Positions 13,287 to 25,100 of a DNA stretch of 38,992 nucleotides are shown here, one piece after another. Within the stretch, counting starts at the first letter, position 1, and the number at the start of each line of letters is the position of its first letter. The position numbers were made by a program, and so were the translations under genes. Under the pieces are notes generated by a model. The model saw only the letters and a program-made list of their open reading frames with translations, was not told the origin of the DNA and ran no database searches. This DNA comes from Paramacrobiotus richtersi. Lineage: Eukaryota; Tardigrada; Eutardigrada; Parachela; Macrobiotidae. The stretch lies in contig JAQGAU010000127.1 of NCBI GenBank assembly GCA_034698045.1, positions 1-38,992 of the forward strand. The letters are read 5' to 3'.

Positions 13287-14349
13287 ATGAACGCCAATAC
13301 TTCATACTCAAGTCCCCAACTTGAAAACGCAACCATACTCCACACTCCGCAATGGACATTCCCTCCGATTATGCGAACAACATCCGGCATTCTCCAGGTT
13401 ATCTTCAATTCCACCATGTTGCTCTTAATCTTAACGAGGAAGAATCTCCGTACCTCTTTCACCATTTACATGATATTCCTGTTAGTCTCCAACCTTCTCG
13501 TTTCCTTTCTACATTACCCATTGGAAATACACCGTCTTCTGCATAACAAATGGCTCTTGTCATCGGGAGCGTGCATTCTGTACCAGTACAATATTAACAT
13601 CCTCGTCGCCTTCCCGATCCACGCCCATGTCCTGATCACAGCAAATCGCTTTTGGGCGCTAACCTTTCCCGTGTCTTACAGGCAGCACCACTCTAAACGG
13701 ATGGCGTGGACGTTATGCGGAGTTACGGTTGTCTATCTTCATCTTTTCAGTCTTCCGTTGGTGATCATAAATGAGACTGTGTACAAGTTACCGAGTGAAG
13801 TATACGGGTGTATTATAAATTATGCTGAACCGATGATTAATACATACGCTACTATTATTCTGTGGTCGGTCTGTAATGTGCCGCTACTGTTAATCGTCGG
13901 TGTCTTCCCGTTTTTGGTTTGCATGGAGAAACGACGGAAGAAAGCCGTCGGCGCGGTTATACGTCCGACTACATCCGCATTCCCTGGATCTATGAATCCA
14001 GAAGGGAATGCGTCCACAGTCGAGGTAACGGTGTATTAACATTCTGCACAGTTAGCATTTTAACTGAAGTGCATGAACTTTACAGGGGATCCATGGAAAC
14101 AGGAGAGGTCGCGATGCCAGTCGACCTTTTGCCTTGTTAACGCTGTTGACGATAAGTATAGCAGTCTGCTGGACACCCATTCTTACGTACTGGACCATCG
14201 CTCTGTTTGTACCAATGGAAACTGATTATTCAACTGTGAGGAATGTCGGTAGCGCCATGTCAGCACTGCAACCAGTTCTTGATCCGATTCTCTTTGGACT
14301 GAGTTTGACGAGTATTCGACAGGCAGTTTTTCTGAAAGTTACTCGCTAA
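13287..14349 (+). CDS. Orphan class A-like GPCR, tandem copy 1
   Basis: Seven-helix receptor of 333 residues, from exons 13287-14024 and 14086-14349 joined in phase 0 within the third cytoplasmic loop. Visible class A marks: an N-glycosylation-rich N-terminus without a cleaved signal, Asn41 in helix 1, Cys96 at the top of helix 3 and Cys175 in the second extracellular loop (probable disulfide), VCWTP in helix 6 (274-277) and LDPILF in helix 7 (312-316). Departures are NRF (120-122) in place of DRY and DPxxF in place of NPxxY, so coupling to G protein may be atypical. The next gene has the same layout and intron position. No ligand can be named; the family looks lineage-specific. Confidence 0.85.
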
Positions 14350-14611
14350 ACTCATGCTAGTATTAATCAACATCAGACTAATTGGTTTTTACAAAAACTG
14401 CTCGGACGCAAGCAAACGGATCAGCTGAGCAAACGCATAACCCACGACATTAATTATTCTAAGTGCTTGTACAGCATCCAGGCAGTTATGCGTGGGTAGG
14501 TGTAATTTGATCCACTTGCTGAACAACACCGGTCTCCATAAAAAGGATTTCACTTGTTCAAAGAATGATTATTCCCTGACGCACATAACAGGAGACACGG
14601 GTCCTGGAAAG

Positions 14612-15922
14612 ATGCATATCAGCAATATCACAACCTTTTCTAATGATACCCAGTCCTTTGTGAATACATCTGCACAATGGACGGGACCTCCGGTAGTTCG
14701 TACCGTCTTTGGTATACTGCAGTTTATCCTTAACGCCGGGATGTTGGGGACTATTATCTGGAGCAGAAAGTTAGATACAGCGTTCACGGTGTACCCGCTC
14801 TGCTTATTCGCCGCGAACTCTGTATTACCTGTTTTGCATATCCCTTTGGAGATTCATCGTCTGCTGTACAATCGGTGGATGCTTTCTGATTACGCCTGTG
14901 ACCTATATCTGTATAACGTTTGGATACTCGTTACAGTTCCGATTAATCTACACCTTTTGATTGCTGTTAACCGTCTTTGGGCATTGCGCTTTCCGATGTC
15001 CTACAAAAATCAGCATACCAAAAGAACAGCATGGATATTGTGCGGGATTACTGTACTGTTAATACATGTCATTGGCCTGCCGTTGGTTATCGTGGATCAG
15101 GCACTGTATAGGCTGCCCGTTGATCAGTTTGGCTGTACAACAAACTACAACGTTGAGGGAATAAAGATCTATGGAATTATGGTTCAGATCATTTGTAACT
15201 TCTCGCCTCTGTTATGCATTGTGGGAGTGTTCCCGTACCTGACCGCTTTGGAACGACGAAGGAGAAAAATGATCGGAGCTCTGGTACACAGTTCCGTTCC
15301 GTCTGGCATTACCACCCGGTCCAGAATGGAGCACCGGCGTGGGACGGCTACAGCGATGACGCAGGTAACTATGTATATTCCACGTACCTGACAATCAGTA
15401 TCGTTGATAAACCGTTCATTACCGTGTTTCTTTATTGCTATACACAGTATCTAAACAGGAGTAAAAAGTACTCCTGTTTTGTTATTGTGCAATGAGGTAC
15501 AGTCCCAGCTACAGTCTGCCTGTTTCGCGTACCGGGATGTATACAGAACTTTTTTATTTTTATTTTTTGTTGCATGCAATGAAAGACAAGTAGTTAGAAT
15601 GAAAGTGACCCTGCGTACTGCTCCACTAGTACTGTTTTTGTGTGACTCCCGTTTTTTTGTATTGAAGGAAGGAAATCCGGTTAATCACCCTCGATCTTCC
15701 GTTGCCTCTCGACCGTTTCTGCTACTGACCCTGCTAACAGTGACCGTAACGGTCTGCTGGGTTCCGATATTTACAAATTGGGCGATCGCTCTCTTCGTGC
15801 CCTTAGGTTCCAGCTCCGGTTTCCGCAACACGGCCAGTGCATTGGCAGCGTTACAGCCGGCTCTTGATCCAGTGCTGTACGGCTTGAGCCTCCGTAATGT
15901 GCGGAGGCTGTTTGAACATTAA
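14612..15922 (+). CDS. Orphan class A-like GPCR, tandem copy 2
   Basis: Paralogue of the preceding receptor, 335 residues from exons 14612-15364 and 15668-15922, again with a phase-0 intron in the third cytoplasmic loop. The ATG at 14612 is chosen because the open frame reaches further back only through a non-ATG codon at 14492. The N-terminus has several NxS/T sites. The DRY position reads NRL (in AVNRLWAL), helix 6 has VCWVP, and helix 7 has LDPVLYGLS. The helix 3 and loop 2 cysteines are present. The acceptor at 15667 is the best frame-compatible site but others within the 300-base intron are possible, so the start of exon 2 is the least certain point. The close similarity and same orientation point to local duplication. 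Confidence 0.83.
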
Positions 15923-16846
15923 TGCATGCGTTATAAGAGCATCCAGAGTTCCGTCAACGGCTGGCCACGCAGATATTTAATACGATCCCATTCCTGCCAA
16001 CCACATCATTACCGATGACACTGTACCTACAACAAAGTACTGTGTTCGAAAAATCATGTTGGAAGTAGTTATTGCAGACTGTTTCTCGAAGCCGGTTTTT
16101 GGGATACGGATGATGGTGATGCTTTTGTTATAACTGCAGCACTGTTAAAATAACGGGGGTCAGAACGATAACCAACTGGAGCGGAGCGAAGGTCTGCTAT
16201 ACTCGTCTCATACTCATCTCCAGAGCAGTTTTCTCTGTTACTGTTAAGTCCATCGTAGCCTTTTCTTTGTTCAAAATGGTCCGATTTGCTGGAAATTTGA
16301 CAAGAAGGTTTCCAGTTACGAGTTCTGGAGCCCTATGCTTAGTTTTTGGACCATACTTTTTAAAAAGAACGAAGTTATTAGGATGAATAAACTGTATTAT
16401 GTGTACCACAATCGTTTAAAGACTGACTTGAGCGGAAAGCCTATTGGCAGTTGAAGACAATCAAAAGCGGATCTTGGACTTGTACAAAGCAGCCTTTACC
16501 AGCATTATCACAAGACAGTGATTACCTAGTCATATACGTAAATCTGCACCTATTGAATGTACCAGGAATTTTACATGAAACACTGAATTATTGGAGAGGG
16601 AAATGTGGTTCAACTTTCTCGCCGATGTTGCGCAACGGCCGGACTTTTCGCATACAAACGGATTTTTACTAGCTATAGTGATGTTAAAAATAGCAGTGCA
16701 GCTTAATGTTAACGTTTGGAGTTGCCCAGCTGTTCTGGCTTCGGCGACACTCATGGCAGTGCATAGAAATCGCCCTAACACTGACAGCAACAATTACACG
16801 GTATACAATTTGAAAGTTGTAACTATCTGCATTCGTTTTTCTCGCC
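15923..16846. other. Intergenic region
   Basis: Several short open frames on both strands (for example 16197-16409 minus and 16591-16902 plus) lack protein character, conserved motifs or splice partners. I see no gene, repeat or RNA here. Confidence 0.45.
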
Positions 16847-19516
16847 ATGATGATACGACCTCGTCCTCAACTCCAACAGAGGGAAAATGTACCCGAATCT
16901 GATATCATCGAGGTCCGCGGAGATGACGGATCGTTCCGGCAGGGAACACTCGTCGACTGCGCGCCAGGGGGGTTAATGATCAACTGGGAATGTCAAGGGG
17001 GACCTGCGTTTAATTTTGTACCTTTTGGGGTGATCTATCTCCCCAGACAAGAAGAATTCCATCTTAACCCACTGGAAAGAAACTAAATTCTTGAAGGAAA
17101 AGAACTCCCCGTTGAGGTGATGGTACGCCGGAGTTTCAAAGATCCGAAAACATGGTACCCTGGCATCCTACTGGCCGCAGAGTTTAGCGCACCCACCTGG
17201 TTTGGCTTAGTAAAGGTTAATCTGGCAGACGGTGTGGCAGTTAGCATCGTGCCCGGGCACCGAATCCGGGTGCCAGCAACGCAGGAGATGCTTGAGGTTC
17301 TCCGTGTAAAAACGGAACACTTTGTCAAGGAATGCATCTGCCTGCCTGAAACGTTCTCCTACGGAGAGGCTTCTACGCAAGAAATACTGGATGCCTTGAA
17401 CCGGACCAATGGCGCATCGGTGTACCGTATCAGGACATTCATCAAAGCCGTTAAAATGGATGATGGGTTGCTGCATTATATCAGAATCGGGTACAATATC
17501 CTGCCCATGAACCTTCAGAGCCAAGCTGTAAGAACCAAATTATTAAGTACAGTAATGATGCATTAACTATTAAGCCTTTTCTTATGTGTTTATTGCTGTA
17601 CCATAGTAAAACATGCGTACACCCGCATTTAATTAGAAACAACAGAAGACAAGTCAAATTCAACAGATCAATGGTTTAAAGTCCAACACAGCCCTTCAAA
17701 ACGCTTACGCATCAGCAGGAAGATCTCATCTAGACCGACAGAATCGGGTACCGTACCCATAACACAAAGGGCATGTCCCTTCTGCATTAATACTTCGATG
17801 GACAATTTCTGCCGTAAAAATTCTTGTGATTTTGTCGACTATTCTTTTGGTGACTTGGCCCCAAGTAGATTTCAAAAACTTTTCTTATTCTATAACCAAT
17901 TCTAACCGGTCTTTCGCCAGTTATAAGAAAATACGGCAGACCGAACGAGCCCAACATATTAATATCTCGCAACTGTTCTTTAGCCGGATACATGGAGAGC
18001 ATTGCTCTTCAAGGCCGCGTCGGACTGTGCCAGAACGCGAATCCAACAAAAGAAGCGAAAGTGGTACGAAACTGACCTGCAGTGGTGGTGGACAACTAAA
18101 GCAACCAAGCCTAACATCATTCCCCCTCCAACATGCGCCATCCAGATGATACCACTGGAAATCTTAGCGTGCACATTCGAACATTTGGACAGTGCGGACC
18201 AGTGTCGCCTCGGTCGAGTGTGCGCTTCATGGAACGGCATCCTCACTTCTCCACGCGTCACACGTGTGCTTCGCGTGCACTACAAAGACAAGAGACAGGA
18301 CTACATGTCGGCGGCCAGTCTGCACCACGGCTGGCCACCCCATACCAAACTCATTATCAGTGCGGGCGTGGACGCCGGGCAGGATCCATTGTTCTGCGGT
18401 GGACGGTTGTTCCAGACTCTTCTCCGAAAAGGTCTTCATGCGCCCGTGCAGACGATCGTATTGGCTAGTGCCGCGTGGACCGTGGAAACGCAGGGAGGCG
18501 AACGGTTTGCGGATGCAGTCAATCGTGTTGTTGAGGAGCTAAATGGGATAGCAGGTGTCTGTCACACACTGCTGCTGCACAACGTGAAGGTGAACTTACA
18601 GAGGGTTGACTGGCCGCCGAAAACTACGCTGGTACTGCTTACCGGGCGCATTGCTGGTTACCTGACCGTTGAGCAACTGTGGTCGCGGATGGATGATAGT
18701 CTGCCGTTATTGCCTGACGAGCAGGTGAAACAGTTAACCGACTGGCTCGGTGCCTGTAGCGAGTGGAAGATTGCAAATGTAAGTCCGATATATGTATCAT
18801 TCGTATGGCATTCGACCCGGCGCTTATAGCTTCATTTTTGTAATACAGGTTGCTTGTAGTATCGTATTGGTACTGGTAGACAGTTGGACTCATGGTTAAT
18901 GTTGAAGAAAGCGGTTTAATTTACAGGTTCTCAATGGCAGGCAGAGCAGCGACCCACGGGCTGGTACGCATCATCGCGGCCGGAAATGGACTGTGGCAGA
19001 TGTAGCTGCTCTGGATTTGGGCAAATTAAGCAGGCTGACTTTGCACAGCCTAGCTGCGCTGTGCAACAGGACTTCCATTACAATTCCTCTTTCGTGGTAG
19101 CATATTGTGGACTGCGGAACGTTCGTGCACCTCTGTGAGCACCGCATGGTCCAGCACTTCGAACCTGCAGAAGTGTTCATGGACTTTTACGATAACAAGG
19201 TGTCAGCTCGCATGGTTCTTGCAGTTAGTTGAAGCTGTTTCTACGAAATGTTCTCAGGAAAGTAATCAGATTCACGAGTTCTGTTCACGCTAACAATCTG
19301 GCCGCATCCGGCGCTTTGAAGGTATGTGGGTCGATGTGAAGTCGATTGGTTAGCTGTATCGAGATTGACCTTTGTCATTTTAAACATCTGTTTAGTTATT
19401 AGTAAGCGTACGCTTGTGTTGCTACGCGATAACCCTTGCAGTCAGAGAAAGTGCTGGCGCCTCGCAGGATGCGTAATGCCTTGGAAGTCACGGCAGACAG
19501 TAAACTACATAATTAG
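16847..19516 (+). pseudogene. FMRP-like Agenet/Tudor plus F-box gene, apparently broken
   Basis: Reconstructed pieces: 16847-17527, 18014-18778, 18927-19321 and 19442-19516, all phase 0 at the junctions. The first piece starts MMIRPRP and contains IEVRGDDGSFRQGTLV then VPFGVIYLP; after a TAA (17084-17086) the same frame continues VEVMVRRSFKDPKTWYPGIL and HRIRVP. This order and spacing resemble the two Agenet/Tudor units of FMRP, followed by a KH0-like stretch. The second piece carries an F-box (MIPLEILACTFEHLDSADQC, then CRLGRVCASWN) and a long C-terminal region. An intact F-box protein would recruit targets to an SCF ubiquitin ligase. There is a second in-frame stop, TAG at 19098-19100, and a one-base frame change is needed around 19200-19230 to reach the last exon (SEKVLAPRRMRNALEV, stop). 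The TAG sits at a possible acceptor, so unrecognised splicing could explain it; no intron I can find explains the TAA. Confidence 0.65.
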
Positions 19517-19690
19517 CATTCGAATCGGGTAGTCAGGTTCTAATGCAACCTTTGTTTATAAAACTAGATTACTATAGTGATTTTTGCCACCCATGTTGGT
19601 AAAGTGGAATCCTTCGACAGATATCAACGGCTCACGCGTCGAAACTTGAGCTAACTGGAAAGCACAATAATTAATTATTGTCTACTGCCA

Positions 19691-21114
19691 ATGGAATCTT
19701 TTTTGCATTTCATCGTGTTTATATGGACATTTAAAACATCCAAAGAATGTAACCCCATACATACAAAAACGGCTGTTCAAGAACAAGGTAAACCAAATTA
19801 ATCGAGTGCCGACAAATTGGATTGCAGTTTATAATAAAACGTTCTGGCAAGCGCTATCGTTACCTACGGAATCATGGTACGAAAGCGGTACTAGTGGGGA
19901 TGCGTAAACTAACACAGACCCCACAGTTAGAATTTCTAATAAAATAAGTTAGTAGTTTTAAACATTATCGATCCGTTTATTTGTGAATCTAACATTCTGA
20001 TCGACGGCGATCTGATTACACCTCTTTATTGGTTCTATATATTATGTACAGTCGTCTAACTGACTATAGCGCAATATAAACTGCGAGCTCGGGCACAGTA
20101 ATGTTTTGTAACGGTGCTTTGCCTGCATTACAGCATTATTCAAAGCGCTAGCAACCGCTGAGCAAGGTAGTGTCGAGGGAAGAATCGCCTTCAGCTTGGA
20201 CCAACCGACTATGCCGCTGGCTACGGGTTTTCCTATCTGCAGCGGTCCCGCGGAACAGCTGGTGTTAACCAGAGCCAGGCTTCGTCAACAGGCAGTTTTC
20301 AGTTGCCCTATAGACCGGTGTTCGGGCCACAGCTCAACGTGTCCGGATTTGGAGGATCTGTTATGGAAACATGGCAAATATTCTGTGTGGCATGTGCTCT
20401 GCAGAGGATATCCTACTCCGTTTGTTTACAGCCAAAACCGTACTTCGACAACTTCTTACCTTCATATTCACAACGTAACGTTTGACACCTTGGGGACCGT
20501 GGTGTGCTACTGTCGGCGGGATAATGAGACGAGTGGTTTATGTATAAACCAAGCCTTCTATCTGATGTAAGTAGTAAACAGCTTTTTCGATTTTTCAGGT
20601 TGGTGCATAAAGGTCAAGGCGCTCATCAAAATAAATTAATTGATAAATATAATTATTCTAATTACATACAGTAATTAAAAAATAAATTTTCTTAGTTGTG
20701 TGGAAACTGCAAATATCCATACATCTTATCATATTGTGAGAATGTTTATTTAGGCCACTTTTAACTCCAGCTGACGTGTTCCAAACACCGGTGTTGAATG
20801 TGACCCACCGAGCCGGAGAGAATGTAACCCTGGTTTCCCAGTTGCGCATCCGGGTGAGTGAGCACACAGCGCACCGCTACGTCGTCCGCTATAATCGTCG
20901 CATAATCTGGGCTCAAACATCGCATCCACTCCATGCTTTGACCAACAGCATTTTTCCACATGGAGTCCATTTTTCAGTGAACGATGCTAATATCAGCATA
21001 ACTTTGCCATATCTACCGAAATCCTTCAGTGGGCGGTATGAAGTGTGGGTACGACCGTACATGCAGCAGGACGAGTTTGTTGTGCAGACTATTAACCTGG
21101 AACTAATCGACTAA
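19691..21114 (+). CDS. Secreted protein with two Ig-like domains
   Basis: Exons 19691-19787, 20134-20566 and 20754-21114 join in phases 1 and 2 to give 296 residues. Exon 1 encodes a signal peptide (MESFLHFIVFIWTF). Exon 2 has an Ig-like core: FSCPIDRC, then a Trp (WHVLC), then LHIHNVTFDTLGTVVCYC, matching the Cys, Trp and D.G.Y.C pattern. Exon 3 has a second Ig-like fold (AGENVTLVSQLRI through SGRYEVWV) without the paired cysteines. No TM helix or GPI-type tail follows, so the protein is probably secreted. Exons 2 and 3 are well supported. Exon 1 rests on phase and signal peptide only, and AATAAA motifs at 19833 and 19938 inside intron 1 could instead serve the preceding F-box gene. The function is unknown. 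Confidence 0.6.
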
Positions 21115-22188
21115 TTATTAAACCAAATACTTGATTCGCTGGCTGCTCATCGGAATGACGACCGGTAGAATTGTCACACATTTTTGCTAGCAATTTTGTG
21201 TGTCCTTTAGCACAGTTGCTGAATCGAATGTGGCCTGATTTTTATAAAAACTTGCGAAACAATTTCCGGCTAAATGACTGGCGATTTGATGATCGAAAAC
21301 TTGTAGTGAAAACGTTCGTATCGGACGAACGTCCTAACCACATTACCACACGACACAGGACATTTCAAATCTCCATACAGCACGCTGGATGCACATCCCA
21401 AGGGATCGAGGTTGAGCAGCTTCTACTGAGTGAACCAGGTGTCCATTTCACTTCAGCGACGCGCATTTTACGGAGCATTCCAGTGGTGTGCTCATGCCCA
21501 TGTCCCTTCGGAACTGCGTTCTGAAGAAGGTCAGCCTCTCGCCGCATCCACTGGCGTAAGGAGCGGACCTCCTCGCATGTCGATGACATGTGAGGATGTC
21601 CTCGCCCTACGTCAATACTGTAGTTAGCTGCGTCGCTCATTCTCTTGGTTATTCCGTTCGGCTGGGTCCGTTCGATTTAGTGTTGGAAAATAAATTATGA
21701 CTACATTTCAGTGTACTGCACGCTGCATGCTTCAGTTGACAGAAGGGCCGAGAGTCAGCTGATTCCGGTTCTTATGGTTCTGGCAGCATGTGTGACAAGG
21801 CTCCTTTACTTTCGGTGCGATTTTTTACCGTGTTTACCAGAGAGGTTGCTGCCTCTCTCGTTCTGTGTATGTAGAACGCTCGGAGAGACAAGAGAAATCA
21901 CAATAACGAGGAAGAGATATCAGTTTTCCGTCCATGCTGATTCAGATATCATATTCTTACTTGTCGCTCCTTGCTGAAATTAGCCAAAACAATCGTTCTG
22001 CTTAAATCGTCACCTCCGTTGAACTAACAGCGGTACTTGCTGACTCACCCCATAATGAGACAAAATTTAACCACACATTACTCTACCATCAGTCAGTTTC
22101 TCTATCTTGCTCTGCAGCAAGATCTTCATGATCTAATTGTAGATTTAGCTTTAAAGAGCACCAGCACAGTGTGTTAGTTCTCTCAAAG
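21115..22188. other. Intergenic region before receptor cyclase 3
   Basis: Open stretches exist on plus (21171-21524, 21711-21977) and minus (21365-21640), but none has a recognisable domain, signal peptide or convincing splice partner. One plus frame near 21765-21810 is hydrophobic and could be a small membrane segment, but this is weak. It presumably holds the promoter of the cyclase gene at 22189. Confidence 0.4.
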
Positions 22189-25100
22189 ATGTCACGCTGT
22201 ACTGTAGCAGCTTTTGTACTATTCCATTGGTTTGCATATAGTGTCCAGTCAACAACCGTCGATCTCGTGATTGTCCATTCTAATTCTAGCTGGAGTTGGC
22301 AAAGTCTGGCTAAAAGTATCCCTGCAGCTACGAAGGAAGCCAATGCAGTCTTGAAACGTGCCAGCGTGACCTTTACACCATACTTTATTCCCGATACGTT
22401 GGACTTTTATAACGCTACAGATTTTTCTGATAATGTCGAGCGTCTGCTGGCCGAAAGATACTACGCTAGTTTGAGCGCATCACATAAAGTTATCATCATT
22501 TCCTTAGGTACGCTTTGCTTTTCCACTCTTCACGCGGAAATCGATGATATTGTTCGCTATTATGACACAGGCTGCACGGATGATATCCAGATTGGCAACC
22601 TGACCAAAAACTGGGATGTTCTCTACGTCACAAGGTCACCTTTGACTTTTAGATCCTTTTAGTTTGTTTGTCTAGCTGACTTTGCTGTTGTTAGTGGATC
22701 GCAGTGTAAACGTCACCCGGAAGACCATGAAGTCTACTTTGGCGTCCGATCAACGGACAATTACGCCCAAGCACTGGTGGATGTTCTACGAAGATATGGA
22801 TGGTACCATGTCTTCTTCCTCGTGGACGGATCGGATGAAAACTTCCAAAAACTCCATCGTGCTTGTGATTCAGCTATTAACGGCTATGACGACATGAACA
22901 CCACTACTCGGTCTTTCGATGGATCAAGAGTGAATACATCAGCAATACGGACCATGCTATATGAATTCAGGGACCACTCGCGAAGTGGGCTAAAGGTCAC
23001 ATTCTTAAACTTCTTCGCTAAATTATTTTACTTTGTAGTTTCGATTGTGGTTACGACCAGTAACCTTTTCCGAAATATCATGGTAATAAGGAATAATGAG
23101 CATCTCATCTGTTGCTCTATGTTTGTTCGACAATTTCTGAATACAGGTCCAAGCAGCGGAACTGAACATGACGAATGGGGATTACGTAAGTGAGTCATCA
23201 ACAAGTGTTACGGCATCCGTAAAGTGGTCAACCTTCTTTCACAGATGTATATTGCAATGGAGTGGTTGGTGCAAGTGGACGGTGACTTCAACTGGGAGCG
23301 CAAAGATGCATTGGATCAGGTACGCAAATGATCACTGTACTGTTACATGTATGACCGCCTAAACCGTTCGGACTGGCAAAAATTTCATTCGGCGCAAACT
23401 TTTTCCAACCGAAAATCTGTTTGTCTTCAAGTCTCCCCAGACTTCGGACAAATATGCGAAGTTCACTTTAACAGGAAGTTTTTGGCGGAATCTGCCAGCT
23501 TATCTGTTTCTACCGGGTACTTTTCAGTAGCATTCAGATTTGTACCTGTTTGCCCTCGACAGATTGCCCGCGACGCGTTCCGTTCGGCTCTGATCATTTC
23601 CTCTCCTTTCCACGGGAGAATGAATGCGCAACAGCTGACCGATGCCAGAGCCGCGTCGACACTGACAGCAATACGGTCAACTGCATTGGTAAATTAAACT
23701 CGATAGCTCTCCAGTGCCAACCAGCAAAGCTGCCAAACCGTTTTTCTTGTCGTATTGTTTAGGTTTTGAATGACCTAACCTCATCCCAAGCAAGCAACTT
23801 CCTTGACAGTGGTCGTAAACTGGGATTGCGCTTTAGGAACCGCACCTTCACTGGAGCGTCAACATACCCGGTGTACATTTCCCCGTATCGACTGCGGGAG
23901 TTTAACATGACTGTTCGGTCGATTAACATCCGCACCGGAGAAATGCAGGTCTTGATTTTATCCCAAATCAGAGTATCAAAATTACATCGTGATCGGAGTG
24001 CAGTTTTACAGGCCGCTCTCGTTTGGAACGTTCACCGTCGCGACCTCAGTCAGTTGAACCAAATATGTTGGCCGAACGCGGTCGGACCGCCCGTTGACGT
24101 TCCTGCGTGTGGATACCGCGGAGATGAACCGCCGTGCAGCTATTATAGTTCGAAATCTACTTGATACTGAATGATTTTATATGGTGGACGATATTGTCTT
24201 GATATTTACAGTTGTCAACTACAAATGGATATTTGCCGGTATGGTGGGAGCGGCTTACATGTGCTGGGCTGTTGTGGTGCTGGTTCGTCTGCAGATTCGG
24301 TAAGTCATAGTGCGAGGCATTCTGTCGAGCCCAGAATAAAGAGGTTCCGTACAATTAGTTCACAACACGAACGATGTTGCACAGAGTATGAGAACAAAAC
24401 AAAACTGAAGAGAAGCAATCGATCAAGCTTCATGTAGGACAGAGTTATAAATTGTTTTAAATGTCTGTTATCCCATGTTTTTGGACGTAGCTCCCATAAT
24501 ACGCAAGATGACCGCTGGTGGGACATCAAAATGAATCTCATCAAACGTTCGACTCTGGCGCATCAGCATAACATCTCCACACGTAACCTCTTAACCGGTT
24601 TATCATCAGATAAGGAACGAACCGTAAGATATCAGTTTGCCAAGCGTCCTCCGCGTATCATAACACTATACATATCAGGCTGCAGCGATTGCCGGTGATA
24701 AGTTCGTCGGACGTGCGTCTCTTCACAATGAAGAGGTGTGGATTAAATTCATCTACTTCAACCCGATGAACGTCTCCGCATCAGCCAATCTACTGGTCAC
24801 TGGAGCGACTCGCACACTATTAAAACAGGTGAGGACCCTGGTGTGTTGCGTGCATTGTTGAGGAGTAAATCCGGCTTTTGCAGTTGGGTAACTGTGTGCA
24901 CATCAATATCTGCAAATTCTATGGACTCTGCACAATTTCCACCGGCTACTCTCAAAGAGTTTACGCCGTGGATGAATGGTGCGAACGAGGGAATCTTCAC
25001 GGGCTGTTGGATATCCGCAATCTAGACTGGACATTCCGCTCATCCTTGATGTCTGATTTGCTTGAAGTATGCAATCCAGTTTTCTTTTATTCCAGACATA

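Noticed and set aside
16197..16409. Minus-strand open frame of 70 codons
   Set aside because: No domain, leader or splice partner; consistent with chance in AT-rich spacer.
18227..18542. Overlapping frames on both strands across the F-box exon
   Set aside because: The F-box frame has the conserved motif and phase-compatible exons; the others are shadows of GC-rich coding sequence.
22985..23038. Alternative donor at 22996 in receptor cyclase 3
   Set aside because: It breaks the frame. The donor at 22985 keeps phase 1 and matches the CGA A/GT junction of rGC-2.
23347..23562. In-frame sequence before exon 7 of receptor cyclase 3, readable as protein
   Set aside because: Nothing in it aligns to the paralogues, while homology resumes right after the AG at 23561-23562; treated as intron.
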